Below, piece after piece: positions 1 to 8,312 of a stretch of 64,000 bases of DNA. Below the pieces are notes generated by a model, which saw only the letters and a program-made list of their open reading frames with translations, did no database searches and was not told where the DNA came from. How positions within the stretch are numbered: position 1 is the stretch's first letter; the number at the start of each line of letters is the position of its first letter. The position numbers and the translations under genes were made by a program. The DNA is from Lapillicoccus jejuensis. Its GTDB lineage: Bacteria > Actinomycetota > Actinomycetes > Actinomycetales > Dermatophilaceae. Location of the stretch: assembly GCF_006715055.1 (NCBI RefSeq), contig NZ_VFMN01000001.1, forward strand, positions 992,001-1,056,000, in the 5' to 3' direction.

Positions 1-201
1 GGAGGACCCGGCGGGGCGTCGTACCGCTCGGCGCGCGGGGCCGACCGCTCGCCGCAGCCGACCCCGCCGCTGGGCGAACGGCCACCCCGCCCGCCGCGCG
101 GCACCTTCCCGGCCCCGGGCGGGCGACCGCACGATGGCCGACGCCGGGCACGGCAGCTCGTCCCGGCACCATCCCGCACTCCACCACCAAGGAGGTGGCC
201 C
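1..201. other. Upstream stretch without an assignable gene
   Basis: I see no gene I can support here. The frame of the following DUF485 gene stays open to base 1, but the translation is Pro/Arg/Gly-rich low-complexity sequence. A strong ribosome binding site, AAGGAGGT at 189-196 with five bases before the GTG at 202, fixes the start of the next gene. Any promoter for the acetate-transport pair should lie here; no clear -35/-10 pair stands out. Confidence 0.5.
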
Positions 202-543
202 GTGAGCAACGACGCTCTCGACCGCACCGGGGAGCCGACGGCCTACGAAGAGGTCCAGGCGTCCCCCGAGTTCGCGGAGCTGCGCAGCACGTTCCGGTCC
301 TTCGTCTTCCCGCTCACCGCCGGGTTCCTCGTCTGGTACTTCCTCTACGTGCTCTGCGCCGCGTTCGCGCCGGGCTTCATGTCGACCAGGCTCGTCGGCA
401 ACATCAACGTCGGCCTCGTCTTCGGGCTGCTCCAGTTCGTCTCGACGTTCGCCATCACGATCCGCTACGTGCGCTGGGCCGACCGCGAGTTCGACCCCGC
501 CGCCGACGCCCTCGCCGCCCGCGTCGAGAGGGGCGGTCGATGA
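202..543 (+). CDS. DUF485 small membrane protein, partner of the acetate symporter
   Basis: This 113-residue protein has the DUF485 layout: a short acidic N-terminus, two membrane segments (about residues 36-57 and 73-93) and a charged C-terminus. The GTG start is chosen because AAGGAGGT lies five bases upstream. Its stop overlaps the start of the next gene in ATGA, so the two are translationally coupled. DUF485 proteins (YjcH in E. coli) are typically encoded just before actP-type acetate permeases and are presumed accessory subunits; their biochemical role is not established. The family call is secure, the function is inferred from the neighbour. Confidence 0.85.
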   Translation: MSNDALDRTGEPTAYEEVQASPEFAELRSTFRSFVFPLTAGFLVWYFLYVLCAAFAPGFMSTRLVGNINVGLVFGLLQFVSTFAITIRYVRWADREFDPAADALAARVERGGR

Positions 544-2198
544 GCGCCCTCCCCGTCCTCGCACCGGCCGCCGAGGCGGTCAAGGTCGGCAACCCGACCG
601 TCAACATCGTCATCTTCGCGCTGTTCGTCGTCGTGACGATCGGCATCGTCCTGCGCGCCTCGCGCAGCAACCGGACCGCCGCGGACTACTACGCCGGCGG
701 GCGCGCGTTCACCGGCCGGCAGAACGGCATCGCCATCTCCGGCGACTATCTGTCGGCGGCGTCGTTCCTCGGCATCACCGGCGCCATCGCCATCAACGGG
801 TACGACGGGTTCCTCTACTCGATCGGCTTCCTCGTCGCCTGGCTCGTCGCCCTGCTGCTCGTCGCCGAGCTGCTGCGCAACACCGGACGCTTCACGATGG
901 CCGACGTCCTCAGCTTCCGCCTCCAGCAGCGGCCGGTCCGGATCGCGGCGGCCGTCTCGACCCTCGTCGTCAGCCTCTTCTACCTGCTCGCGCAGATGGC
1001 CGGCGCCGGCGGTCTCGTCTCGCTCCTGCTCGGCATCAGCAGCACCGCGGGCCAGAACCTCATCATCGTGCTCGTCGGCGTCATCATGGTCGGCTACGTC
1101 CTCATCGGCGGGATGAAGGGCACGACCTGGGTGCAGATCATCAAGGCGACGCTGCTCATCGTCGGCACCTTCGTCATGGCCGTGTGGGTCCTCGGCAAGT
1201 ACGGCTTCAACCTGTCCTCGGTCTTCCAGGGCGCGGTCGACAAGGCCGGCGGCGGCGCCAAGGGCGAGGCGCTGCTCAACCCGATGAAGCAGTACGGCAA
1301 GACGACGACGAGCAAGATCGACTTCATCTCGCTCTCGCTCGCGCTCGTCCTGGGCACCGCCGGCCTGCCGCACGTCCTCATGCGCTTCTACACCGTCCCG
1401 ACCTCGAAGGAGGCGCGCAAGTCGGTGGAGTGGGCGATCTGGGTGATCGGCTTCTTCTACCTCATGACCCTCGTCCTCGGGTACGGCGCCGGCGCCCTCG
1501 TCGGGGCCGCCGAGATCAACGCGGCCCCCGGCAAGGTCAACTCGGCGGCGCCGCTGCTCGCCTACGAGCTCGGCGGGACGTTCCTGCTCGGCATCATCGC
1601 GGCGGTCGCCTTCGCGACGATCCTCGCGGTGGTCGCCGGCCTGACCATCACGGCGAGCGCGAGCTTCGCGCACGACATCTACGGCCAGGTCATCAAGAAG
1701 GGCCAGGTGTCCGCGGACGGCGAGGTCCGGACGGCGCGCATCTCCGCGCTCGTCATCGGCGCGGTCGCCATCGTCGGCGGCATCTTCGCCAACGGGCAGA
1801 ACGTCGCCTTCCTCGTGGCCCTCGCCTTCGCCATCGCGGCGAGCGCGAACCTGCCGACGATCCTCTACTCGCTCTTCTGGAAGCGGTTCAACACGACCGG
1901 GGCGCTGTTCTCGATCTACGGCGGCCTGGCGGTCTCGCTCGTCCTCATCGTCTTCAGCCCCGTCGTGTCGGGCAAGAAGAACCCCGACGGCACGTCGGCG
2001 GCGATGATCAAGGACGTCGGGGTCGACTTCCACTGGTTCCCGCTCGACAACCCGGGCCTGGTCTCGATCCCGCTCGGCTTCCTGCTCGGGTGGCTCGGCA
2101 CCGTCATCTCGCGCGAGCACAACGCCCGCAAGTACGCCGAGATGGAGGTGCGCGCGCTCACCGGGGCGGGCGCCGAGAAGGAGACGGCCGCGCACTAG
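540..2198 (+). CDS. actP: Cation/acetate symporter (sodium:solute symporter family)
   Basis: The 552-residue protein is an SSS-family secondary transporter with about 13 hydrophobic segments. The conserved stretch GDYLSAASFLGITG lies in the second membrane region. ActP-type proteins take up acetate and other short carboxylates with a cation at the plasma membrane. The ATG at 540 overlaps the TGA of the DUF485 gene; the frame is open further upstream but that part is out of register with membrane topology. Together with acetyl-CoA synthetase 7 kb downstream it would supply acetate uptake and activation. A strong terminator follows. Substrate choice among short monocarboxylates cannot be read from sequence. 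Confidence 0.88.
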   Translation: MSALPVLAPAAEAVKVGNPTVNIVIFALFVVVTIGIVLRASRSNRTAADYYAGGRAFTGRQNGIAISGDYLSAASFLGITGAIAINGYDGFLYSIGFLVAWLVALLLVAELLRNTGRFTMADVLSFRLQQRPVRIAAAVSTLVVSLFYLLAQMAGAGGLVSLLLGISSTAGQNLIIVLVGVIMVGYVLIGGMKGTTWVQIIKATLLIVGTFVMAVWVLGKYGFNLSSVFQGAVDKAGGGAKGEALLNPMKQYGKTTTSKIDFISLSLALVLGTAGLPHVLMRFYTVPTSKEARKSVEWAIWVIGFFYLMTLVLGYGAGALVGAAEINAAPGKVNSAAPLLAYELGGTFLLGIIAAVAFATILAVVAGLTITASASFAHDIYGQVIKKGQVSADGEVRTARISALVIGAVAIVGGIFANGQNVAFLVALAFAIAASANLPTILYSLFWKRFNTTGALFSIYGGLAVSLVLIVFSPVVSGKKNPDGTSAAMIKDVGVDFHWFPLDNPGLVSIPLGFLLGWLGTVISREHNARKYAEMEVRALTGAGAEKETAAH

Positions 2199-2223
2199 CC
2201 GTCCGACGGGTCGCCGTACGACG

Positions 2224-2260
2224 CACCGGCCCCACCCCCGCTCGGGGGGTGGGGCCGGTG
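2224..2260. terminator. Bidirectional hairpin terminator
   Basis: A perfect 16-bp stem (2224-2239 with 2245-2260) with a 5-base loop lies 25 bases after the actP stop and 23 bases beyond the stop of the minus-strand membrane protein, so it can end both converging units. No U-tract follows, as is common in GC-rich actinobacteria. Confidence 0.8.
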
Positions 2261-2282
2261 GCGTGTCCGGGGTGGGGGCGGC

Positions 2283-3191
2283 TCAGGCCGAGGCCGTACG
2301 ACGCCGCGCGGCCGCCGCCCCGCGCGCGAGGACGACGAGCACGGCGAGGACCGCGGCGACGACGTACCAGGTGCTGCCGAGCTCGAGCGCGCGGCGGGCC
2401 GCGGTGAGACCCTGCTCGCGCACGGGTGCGCCGCTGGCCCGCAGCCCGTCGGTGAGGACCGCGGGACCGGTGCGGCGCGGGGTGCCGGCGAAGCCGGCCA
2501 CGAGACCGGTCCGCACGGCGACGCCCGCGGCGAAGGCGAGCAGCACCGCCGCGACCCCGAGGACGGTCGGCGCGACCCGGCTCGCCCTCGCCCGGACGAA
2601 GGGCAGCGCGAGGGCGAGCGCGAGCAGCGGCCCCCACATCAGGTGCGGCGCGGGGCTGAGGCCGAGGACCAGACCGGTCGTCACGGCGAACCGGACCGGG
2701 CTCGCGGCGGCCCCGGCCCCGAGGGCGAGCCCGAGCAGGACCGCGACGACGACGAGCACGAGGCCGACGGGCGGCAGGGCGCCCACGCCGGTGAGGACGA
2801 GGGCGAGGACCGGGAGACCGACCGCGAGGACGAAGCGCGGCCAGGGCGCGGTGACGAGGGCGGCGACGACGGCCGCGCCGGTCAGCCCGCCCAGGACCGC
2901 CGCCCCGGTGAGCGCCCCGGTCGGTACGTGGAGGAGCGGCACCAGGCCCTGCCAGGACAGCGGCCACCACAGCAGCAGCGCCAGGACGACGCCCCCGACG
3001 ACGAGGCCCCACTCGCGCCAGGCGCGCAGGTCGCGGTCGGGCCGCCGGTCGGGCCGCCTGTCGGGATCGCGACGACTCGTCCGTGGCGACGCGGCGGGCT
3101 CGGCGGCGGGCTCGGCGGCGGGCTCGGCGGCGGGCTCGGCGGTGCCGGCCTCGGCGGTGGCGGGCTCGGACGGGGTCGTGGGGCCGGACAT
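2283..3191 (-). CDS. Polytopic membrane protein of unknown function with repeat-rich N-terminus
   Basis: This 302-residue protein has a cytoplasmic-looking N-terminus of about 55 residues followed by roughly eight hydrophobic segments to the C-terminus. The N-terminus holds four AEPA-type units and then an RRPD-type repeat, both encoded by 12-bp tandem repeats, so length variation between strains is likely. I do not recognise a family. The ATG at 3191 has AGGAG eight bases upstream; that site sits at the border of the IS110 element, so the native promoter has probably been displaced or replaced by the insertion. Confidence 0.6.
   Translation of the reverse strand: MSGPTTPSEPATAEAGTAEPAAEPAAEPAAEPAASPRTSRRDPDRRPDRRPDRDLRAWREWGLVVGGVVLALLLWWPLSWQGLVPLLHVPTGALTGAAVLGGLTGAAVVAALVTAPWPRFVLAVGLPVLALVLTGVGALPPVGLVLVVVAVLLGLALGAGAAASPVRFAVTTGLVLGLSPAPHLMWGPLLALALALPFVRARASRVAPTVLGVAAVLLAFAAGVAVRTGLVAGFAGTPRRTGPAVLTDGLRASGAPVREQGLTAARRALELGSTWYVVAAVLAVLVVLARGAAAARRRTASA
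3092..3142. repeat. 12-bp tandem repeat inside a coding region
   Basis: About four copies of a 12-bp unit (GGCGGGCTCGGC on the plus strand) encode the AEPA repeats of the minus-strand membrane protein. A second 12-bp repeat encoding RRPD lies next to it at about 3035-3062. Both keep the reading frame, so copy-number change alters only linker length. Confidence 0.75.
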
Positions 3192-3196
3192 GAGTT

Positions 3197-4379
3197 GCTC
3201 CTATGTCAAGCCGCTGCCGGGAGGGCAGCGTGGTGACGGTTGTGGTGGTCGGTGGTCAGGTGGTGGAAGGCGACGCGGGCCAGGCGGCGTTTGAGGCAGC
3301 GCAGGGCCTCGGTCTTCGACTTGCCCTCGGCGAGCTTCTTCTCGTAGTAAGCCCGGCCGAGTGTGCCGGGCATGCGGGCCTGGGTGATCGCGATGCGGTG
3401 GATGGCGGCGTTGAGCTGGCGGTTGCCCGAGCGGGTCATCCGCACTCGGCCGGCGGTGCTGCCGGACCACACCGGGATGGGCGCGATACCGGCGTGGCGG
3501 GCGAACGCGGCCTCGCTCTTGAACCGGGTGACCCCGGCGGACTCGCCCAGCAGCTTGGCCGCGGACAGCTCCCCGCACCCGGGCATCGCCAGCAGGCTCG
3601 GGGCGTGCCGGCGGGCCAGGGCCCCGATCCGGCGCTGCAGCTCCTTGATCCGCACGGTCAGCGCGATGACGTCGTCCAGCTCGTCCAACGCCAGCTCGGC
3701 CACGATCCCGCGCACCGTGAGCAGCCACGCCCGCAGCGTCTGCTGGTGCTTGGCCTTGTCCAACGACCGCTCCTTCGGGGCGTGGGCCGGGTCCAGCTCG
3801 TGCACCCGCCACAGCAGGCTGTTGATCGTGCGGGTCCGGGTACCCACCAACGCCTCTCGTCGGTCGACCAGCAGCTTGGCCTCGCGGGAGATCTCGTCGT
3901 GCGAGGCCACCGGCAGCGACGGCTCACGCAGGAACGCCCGCGCCACGGCCAACGCGTCGATCGGGTCGGACTTGCCCCGGGTCCGCGCCACCCGACGCTG
4001 CTCGGCCATCATCTTCGGTGGCACCCGCACCACCTTCTGACCAGCGCTGAGCAGGTCCCGCTCCAACCGAGCCGACAGGTGCCGGCAGTCCTCGACCGCC
4101 CAGGTCAGGTCCTGACCGGGGAACCGTTCCCGCGCCCACCGCAACGCCTGCGCGTGCCCGGCGGTGGTGGCCTCGACCGTGCGCTGCCCGGCCTGGCGGC
4201 CGACCTCGTCGACTGCGACGAACGTGTGCGTGCGCTTGTGCACATCCGCGCCAACAACAACCATGGAGGTTGCCTCCTCTCACCCGATGCACCTGATCCG
4301 ATAGGTGCATCTGCTCAGTGACTGGACGGTTGGGCCGGTCGGCGGACACATCTCAGTGGGGGCGACGCCACGCTCCTAT
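3197..4379 (-). mobile_element. IS110-family insertion sequence (minimal extent)
   Basis: The element carries one transposase gene and lacks terminal inverted repeats, as expected for IS110. The 8-mer GCTCCTAT occurs at 3197-3204, just past the transposase stop, and again at 4372-4379, 108 bases before its start. Read as flanking repeats these delimit about 1.18 kb. That is short for the family, which usually has a longer non-coding left end, so the upstream copy may instead be an internal guide sequence and the true left border may lie further on, up to about 4600. The right end is certain to within about 15 bases. Confidence 0.7.
3206..4264 (-). CDS. IS110-family transposase (DEDD recombinase)
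   Basis: This 352-residue protein has the two IS110 domains. The N-terminal RuvC-like DEDD domain shows D7 in GADVHK, E58 in the WAVEDC stretch, and D100 and D103 in SDPIDALAVARA. The C-terminal transposase_20 domain begins near residue 222 with LLAMPGCGELSAAKLLGE and contains the conserved serine region (S267, S279) with RSGNRQLNAAIHR. Such enzymes move by RNA-guided recombination without target duplication. All acidic residues are present and the frame is intact, so the copy looks active. AGGAGG precedes the ATG by seven bases. It lies between a membrane-protein gene and a protease gene, with no passengers. Confidence 0.93.
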   Translation of the reverse strand: MVVVGADVHKRTHTFVAVDEVGRQAGQRTVEATTAGHAQALRWARERFPGQDLTWAVEDCRHLSARLERDLLSAGQKVVRVPPKMMAEQRRVARTRGKSDPIDALAVARAFLREPSLPVASHDEISREAKLLVDRREALVGTRTRTINSLLWRVHELDPAHAPKERSLDKAKHQQTLRAWLLTVRGIVAELALDELDDVIALTVRIKELQRRIGALARRHAPSLLAMPGCGELSAAKLLGESAGVTRFKSEAAFARHAGIAPIPVWSGSTAGRVRMTRSGNRQLNAAIHRIAITQARMPGTLGRAYYEKKLAEGKSKTEALRCLKRRLARVAFHHLTTDHHNRHHAALPAAA

Positions 4380-4480
4380 CAAGTCACGCCGGCCGGCTCC
4401 TTCACACCCGGTGCCGGCACAACGCATGGACATCAGCCCTCGGGGACCGAAGGCGACAGGCACGCTACGAGCCAGACACC
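4265..4480 (-). ncRNA. Candidate bridge-RNA region of the IS110 element
   Basis: The non-coding DNA upstream of the transposase is where IS110 elements encode their bridge (seeker) RNA. A 9-bp perfect stem with an 8-base loop is present at 4286-4311 (GATGCACCT pairing with AGGTGCATC). The 8-mer ATAGGAGC (minus strand) at 4379-4372 also occurs at the right border of the element, as expected of a loop that pairs with a donor or target end. Further self-complementary words lie at about 4390-4420. Exact ends and loops need covariance modelling; this call rests on position and these matches. Confidence 0.4.
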
Positions 4481-4716
4481 AGGTGCTCAGGATCCAACCA
4501 CCGCGTGAGCGGCGACAGTCACCCTGACACTGACCCGCACGCTAACCCGGTCCCGCGGGAGCCCCGGGACGGTCGTCACCGGCCTCACACCGGTCGTCCC
4601 GAATGGCGGGTGTCGGTGGCCCGGTCCACGATGGGCGGGCGGCGGCGACACCCAGCGTCCGCCCAGCACTGCCCCAGCGCGCACTCAGCGACACCCGACC
4701 CGCACCAGGAGATCCC
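4380..4716. other. Intergenic DNA between IS110 element and protease gene
   Basis: No gene is supported here. The first part may still be IS110 left-end sequence. A degenerate short repeat of TGACCC/CACTGACCC type lies at about 4510-4545. The promoter of the protease gene must be in the last 150 bases but no consensus box is obvious. AGGAG at 4707-4711 sets the GTG start at 4717. Confidence 0.4.
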
Positions 4717-6264
4717 GTGCCCAGACCCCTGCCCCGCCGGCCCCGCCGGCGGCTCGCCCTGCTCGCCACCGCCCTCGTCACCACCGCCGCCACGCTCGTC
4801 GGGGCGACGGGCGCCGCGAGCGCCACCGCCGGACCGGCGGCGCCGACGGCCGTGCAGTCCTCGACCCCGGTGCCGATCGACACCCCCGACGGGCAGCTGT
4901 CGGCGTACGTCGTCCTCGCCACCCAGGCCGGCCCCGCCGACATGGCGACGGTGCGGACCGCCGTGCGCAAGGCCGGCGGCGTCGTCGTCCAGGCGTGGCC
5001 GCAGATCGGTGTCGTCGTCGCGCACTCCGACAGGGCCGCCTTCCGCACGCAGGTCGTCGCGCTGGGCGCCGGCACCGTCTCGGGCGCCCAGCCGACCCGC
5101 ACGGTCGCCGTCTCCGAGGGCACCCCGGACGGCATCACCACGCCGTGGTCGTCGACCGCGGCGCTCGCGAAGGCGGCCCGGGTCACCAAGGCCTCCCCCG
5201 CGGGCGGTGCGGCCCTCGCCGCCGCCCCGGTCACCGACCCGCGCGAGTCGGAGCAGTGGGACATGCGGATGATCAAGGCCGACAAGGCCCACGAGATCAC
5301 CGACGGGTCCCCCGAGGTCGTCGTCGGCGTCCTCGACAGCGGCATCGACGCCTCGCACCCGGACCTCGCGCCCAACATCGACGCCGCCGACTCGGTCAAC
5401 TGCACCGACGCCGGCCGCCCGGACACCTCGGCCACCGGGTGGCTCCCGACGACGAGCCTGCACGGCACGCACGTCGCGGGGACCATCGCCGCCGCCCGCA
5501 ACGGGGTCGGCATCGTCGGGGTCGCGCCCGGCGTCAAGCTCGCCTCGGTCAAGGTCGTCAACGACGACGGGTTCATCTACCCGGAGTACGCCGTGTGCGG
5601 CTTCATGTGGGCCGGCCAGCACAAGCTGGACGTCACCAACAACAGCTACTACGTCGACCCGTTCGAGTTCTACTGCGGCGACCAGCCGGAGCAGGCCGTC
5701 CCGATGGAGGCCGTGCGCCGCGCCGTCGCCTGGTCGACCTCGCAGGGCGTCGTCCACGCCGCGGCCGCCGGCAACTCGGCCGTCGACCTGGCGAACAAGA
5801 CCACCGACGCCGGCAGCCCCGACGACGGCACCCCCGTCGAGCGCACCCTGAACCCGACGTGCAAGGACATCCCGGCCGAGCTCGACGGTGTCGCGACCGT
5901 CTCGGCGCTGTCCCAGGTCGGCACCACCCTCGAGGGCACGCTCGCGTCGTACTCCAACCGCGGGCTCGGCGTCATCGACGTCGCCGCCCCGGGCTCGCGC
6001 ATCCTCTCGACCGTGCCGGGCGGCGGGTACGCCCTGCTCAGCGGCACCTCGATGGCCTCACCGCACGTCGCCGGCGTCCTCGCGCTGCTCAAGTCCGTGC
6101 ACCCGACGTGGTCGCCGGCGCAGCTGCTCGCGACGCTCGACGCGCAGGCCGACGCCCAGGCGTGCACCGCCACGCCCGGCGGCCCGTCCTGCCTCGGCCG
6201 CACCGCCGACAACTCCTACTACGGCAACGGCAAGGTCGACGCCAACCAGGCCGTCCGGCAGTGA
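4717..6264 (+). CDS. Secreted subtilisin-like serine protease (S8 family)
   Basis: The 515-residue precursor starts with a Sec signal peptide (basic PRRPRRR stretch, hydrophobic core, cleavage near residue 35 after ASA). Residues about 60-130 resemble an inhibitor_I9 propeptide. The catalytic domain shows the full triad: D207 in VLDSGID, H249 in HGTHVAG and S445 in SGTSMASPHVAG. It should be an extracellular, self-processing endopeptidase. GTG 4717 is chosen because AGGAG is five bases upstream and because it places the signal peptide at the N-terminus. The gene stands alone and is closed by a strong terminator. Substrate unknown. Confidence 0.92.
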   Translation: MPRPLPRRPRRRLALLATALVTTAATLVGATGAASATAGPAAPTAVQSSTPVPIDTPDGQLSAYVVLATQAGPADMATVRTAVRKAGGVVVQAWPQIGVVVAHSDRAAFRTQVVALGAGTVSGAQPTRTVAVSEGTPDGITTPWSSTAALAKAARVTKASPAGGAALAAAPVTDPRESEQWDMRMIKADKAHEITDGSPEVVVGVLDSGIDASHPDLAPNIDAADSVNCTDAGRPDTSATGWLPTTSLHGTHVAGTIAAARNGVGIVGVAPGVKLASVKVVNDDGFIYPEYAVCGFMWAGQHKLDVTNNSYYVDPFEFYCGDQPEQAVPMEAVRRAVAWSTSQGVVHAAAAGNSAVDLANKTTDAGSPDDGTPVERTLNPTCKDIPAELDGVATVSALSQVGTTLEGTLASYSNRGLGVIDVAAPGSRILSTVPGGGYALLSGTSMASPHVAGVLALLKSVHPTWSPAQLLATLDAQADAQACTATPGGPSCLGRTADNSYYGNGKVDANQAVRQ

Positions 6265-6292
6265 CGCCCGCCTAGCCCCGCCCGCACGCCGT

Positions 6293-6325
6293 ACGGCGCC
6301 GTCCCCACCCCGGGGGCGGCGCCGT
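6293..6325. terminator. Hairpin terminator between converging genes
   Basis: A 9-bp stem ACGGCGCCG (6293-6301) pairs with 6317-6325 and extends through a CCCC/GGGG inner helix. It lies 28 bases after the protease stop and about 50 bases beyond the converging DUF3349 gene. Confidence 0.75.
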
Positions 6326-6374
6326 CCGCGTGATCAGGGCCCGTCACCCCCCGGACCCCACATGTTGGGTGTGG

Positions 6375-6668
6375 TCAGCTGGCCTCGGCGGGCCAGCCGT
6401 GGGCCTCGTTGAGCCGGGCCTCGACCCGGGCCAGGTCGCCGGCCGACGGCAGAGCGTCGGTGATCTTGGAGATGCTCACGGCGATGTCGGTGCTCGTCCC
6501 CTCGGGTCGCATGGCCGCGATCTCCTCGGCGACCTGACGCACCTCGTCCTCGGTGAGCCGGCGGCGCAGCAGTGCGAGGACGGGGACGTAGTCCTTGGGC
6601 GGGATGCCTGTCGGGTAGCCGGCGACGAGCCAGTCCAGCACGCCGCGCAGGCGGTCGTTCAGCGCCAT
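6375..6668 (-). CDS. DUF3349 domain protein
   Basis: This 97-residue soluble protein matches the actinobacterial DUF3349 family in length and pattern: an N-terminal helix with LDWLVAGYPTGIPPKDYVPVL, a middle LTEDEVRQVAEEI segment and a C-terminal helical VEARLNEAHGWP motif. M. tuberculosis has several paralogues; I know of no established function. GGAAGGAG lies five bases before the ATG. It follows the phosphate-transporter genes on the same strand after 51 bases and may be read through from them. Confidence 0.8.
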   Translation of the reverse strand: MALNDRLRGVLDWLVAGYPTGIPPKDYVPVLALLRRRLTEDEVRQVAEEIAAMRPEGTSTDIAVSISKITDALPSAGDLARVEARLNEAHGWPAEAS

Positions 6669-6719
6669 CGCTGCTCCTTCCGGGAGACGGACGGACCGTG
6701 AGCCCGTCCGGTCGGGCTG

Positions 6720-7019
6720 CTACTTCGCGACGAGGGTCGGGTAGATGTGCTCGAAGGACACGGCCTTCCCGAACCCGGAGGCCACGACGATGGTGATCCC
6801 GATGGCGATCCCGGCGAGCACGACGGCGAAGCACAGGCCGGCGAGGACGCGGCCGAGCGGGTGCGGTCGGGCCGAGGTGTCGACCTCCGCCTCGCCGCCC
6901 GTGCCCCAGGCCAGCGAGCGGATGCCGGCGGCGAAGACCAGGGGCAGCCCGGCCCCGAGCACGAGGCTGACGAGCAGCACCTTCCAGGCGCCGGACAGGG
7001 CGAGCGCGAGCTGGTTCAC
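6720..7019 (-). CDS. Small two-segment membrane protein linked to the phosphate transporter
   Basis: The GTG at 7019 overlaps the stop of the PiT gene (GTGA), giving a 99-residue protein. It has two hydrophobic helices (about residues 11-34 and 57-82) separated by an acidic linker, and a short C-terminal tail. I do not recognise a named family. Coupled translation with PiT suggests an accessory role in the transporter, which is inference only. Confidence 0.7.
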   Translation of the reverse strand: MNQLALALSGAWKVLLVSLVLGAGLPLVFAAGIRSLAWGTGGEAEVDTSARPHPLGRVLAGLCFAVVLAGIAIGITIVVASGFGKAVSFEHIYPTLVAK

Positions 7020-8245
7020 GCGGCCATCTCCTTCACGCGGACCTCGGCCTCGGCCGGCGCCGACCACTCGTCGTTGACGTTGCCGGCGTGGACCGGCTGC
7101 TTGCGGGACCGGGCGTACATGTAGCCGGCCATCCCCACGAGGATCACGAAGACCACGAGCGCCCCGGCGAGCCCGCCGATGGCGTGGCCCACCCACCACA
7201 TGACCGCGCCGACGACGGCCGCCGCGGGCAGCGTGATGAGCCAGGCGGCGACCATCCGGCCGGCGACGCCCCAGCGGACCTCGGCCCCGCGCTTGCCGAC
7301 GCCGGTGCCGAGGATCGACCCGGTCGCGACGTGGGTCGTCGACAGGGCGAAGCCCAGGTGGCTCGAGGCGAGGATGACGGCCGCGGACGAGGCCTCGGCG
7401 GCCATACCCTGCGGCGGCGAGATCTCGACCAGCCCCTTGCCGAGGGTGCGGATGACCCGCCAGCCGCCGATGTAGGTGCCGAGCGCGATGGCCAGGGCGC
7501 AGGCCGCCTTGACCCAGAACGGGATGTTCTTCGTGTCGCTCCAGTGGCCCGTGCCGATGAGCGCGAGGGTGATGACGCCCATCGTCTTCTGCGCGTCGTT
7601 GGTGCCGTGCGCGAGCGAGACGAGCGACGCGGAGCCGATCTGGCCCCAGCGGAACCCGTTGTCGGTGAAGCGCTGGGCGACCCCCTTGGTCGCCTGGAAC
7701 ACCAGCCAGGTGCCGACCGCGGCGACCAGACCGGCGATGACCGGTGAGACGAGCGCGGGCAGGATGACCTTGCCGACGACCCCGTCGAGCTTGTTGCCGG
7801 TGCCGACCCAGTGCACCCCCGAGAACCCGAGGGCGGCGATGGCGGCGCCGATGAGGCCGCCGAAGAGCGCGTGCGACGAGGACGACGGCAGCCCGAGCAG
7901 CCAGGTCAGCAGGTTCCACACGATCCCGCCGACGAGGCCGCACAGCACGATGAGCAGGAGCGCGTACCCGCCGTCAGCGGTGAACTCCGCCTTGGGCAGG
8001 CCCGACTTGTCCTGGATGTTGATGACCGCGTTGGTGACGGTGAGCGCCACCTCGACGGACAGGAACGCGCCGACGAGGTTGAGGACGCCGGAGAGCGCCA
8101 CGGCGACCTTCGGCTTGAGGGCCCCGGTGGCGATCGACGTGGCCATGGCGTTCCCGGTGTCGTGGAAGCCGTTGGTGAAGTCGAAGGCGAGGGCCGTCAC
8201 CACGACGAGCGCGAGGATGACGGTGGCAGTGGTCACGTACTCCAT
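7016..8245 (-). CDS. pitA: Low-affinity inorganic phosphate transporter (PiT family)
   Basis: The 409-residue protein shows both copies of the PiT signature: DFTNGFHDTGNAMATS near the N-terminus and the inverted counterpart SLAHGTNDAQKTMGV in the middle. About ten membrane helices flank them. PiT proteins carry metal-phosphate complexes with protons or sodium across the plasma membrane. I chose the ATG at 8245 because the longer frame adds a hydrophilic stretch before the first helix; no strong ribosome binding site is visible. The gene follows the acyltransferase by 67 bases and overlaps a small membrane protein gene. Confidence 0.92.
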   Translation of the reverse strand: MEYVTTATVILALVVVTALAFDFTNGFHDTGNAMATSIATGALKPKVAVALSGVLNLVGAFLSVEVALTVTNAVINIQDKSGLPKAEFTADGGYALLLIVLCGLVGGIVWNLLTWLLGLPSSSSHALFGGLIGAAIAALGFSGVHWVGTGNKLDGVVGKVILPALVSPVIAGLVAAVGTWLVFQATKGVAQRFTDNGFRWGQIGSASLVSLAHGTNDAQKTMGVITLALIGTGHWSDTKNIPFWVKAACALAIALGTYIGGWRVIRTLGKGLVEISPPQGMAAEASSAAVILASSHLGFALSTTHVATGSILGTGVGKRGAEVRWGVAGRMVAAWLITLPAAAVVGAVMWWVGHAIGGLAGALVVFVILVGMAGYMYARSRKQPVHAGNVNDEWSAPAEAEVRVKEMAA

Positions 8246-8312
8246 TGTCTGGTGACCGTGGGGTGCTCCACGCCATCGAGCGAGGTGTTCGCCCACTGTT
8301 CACCTGGGGGCC

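Noticed and set aside
3206-4264. Plus-strand reading frames of 225-372 codons over the IS110 transposase
   Set aside because: Shadow frames; the minus-strand protein has all four DEDD residues and a good ribosome binding site.
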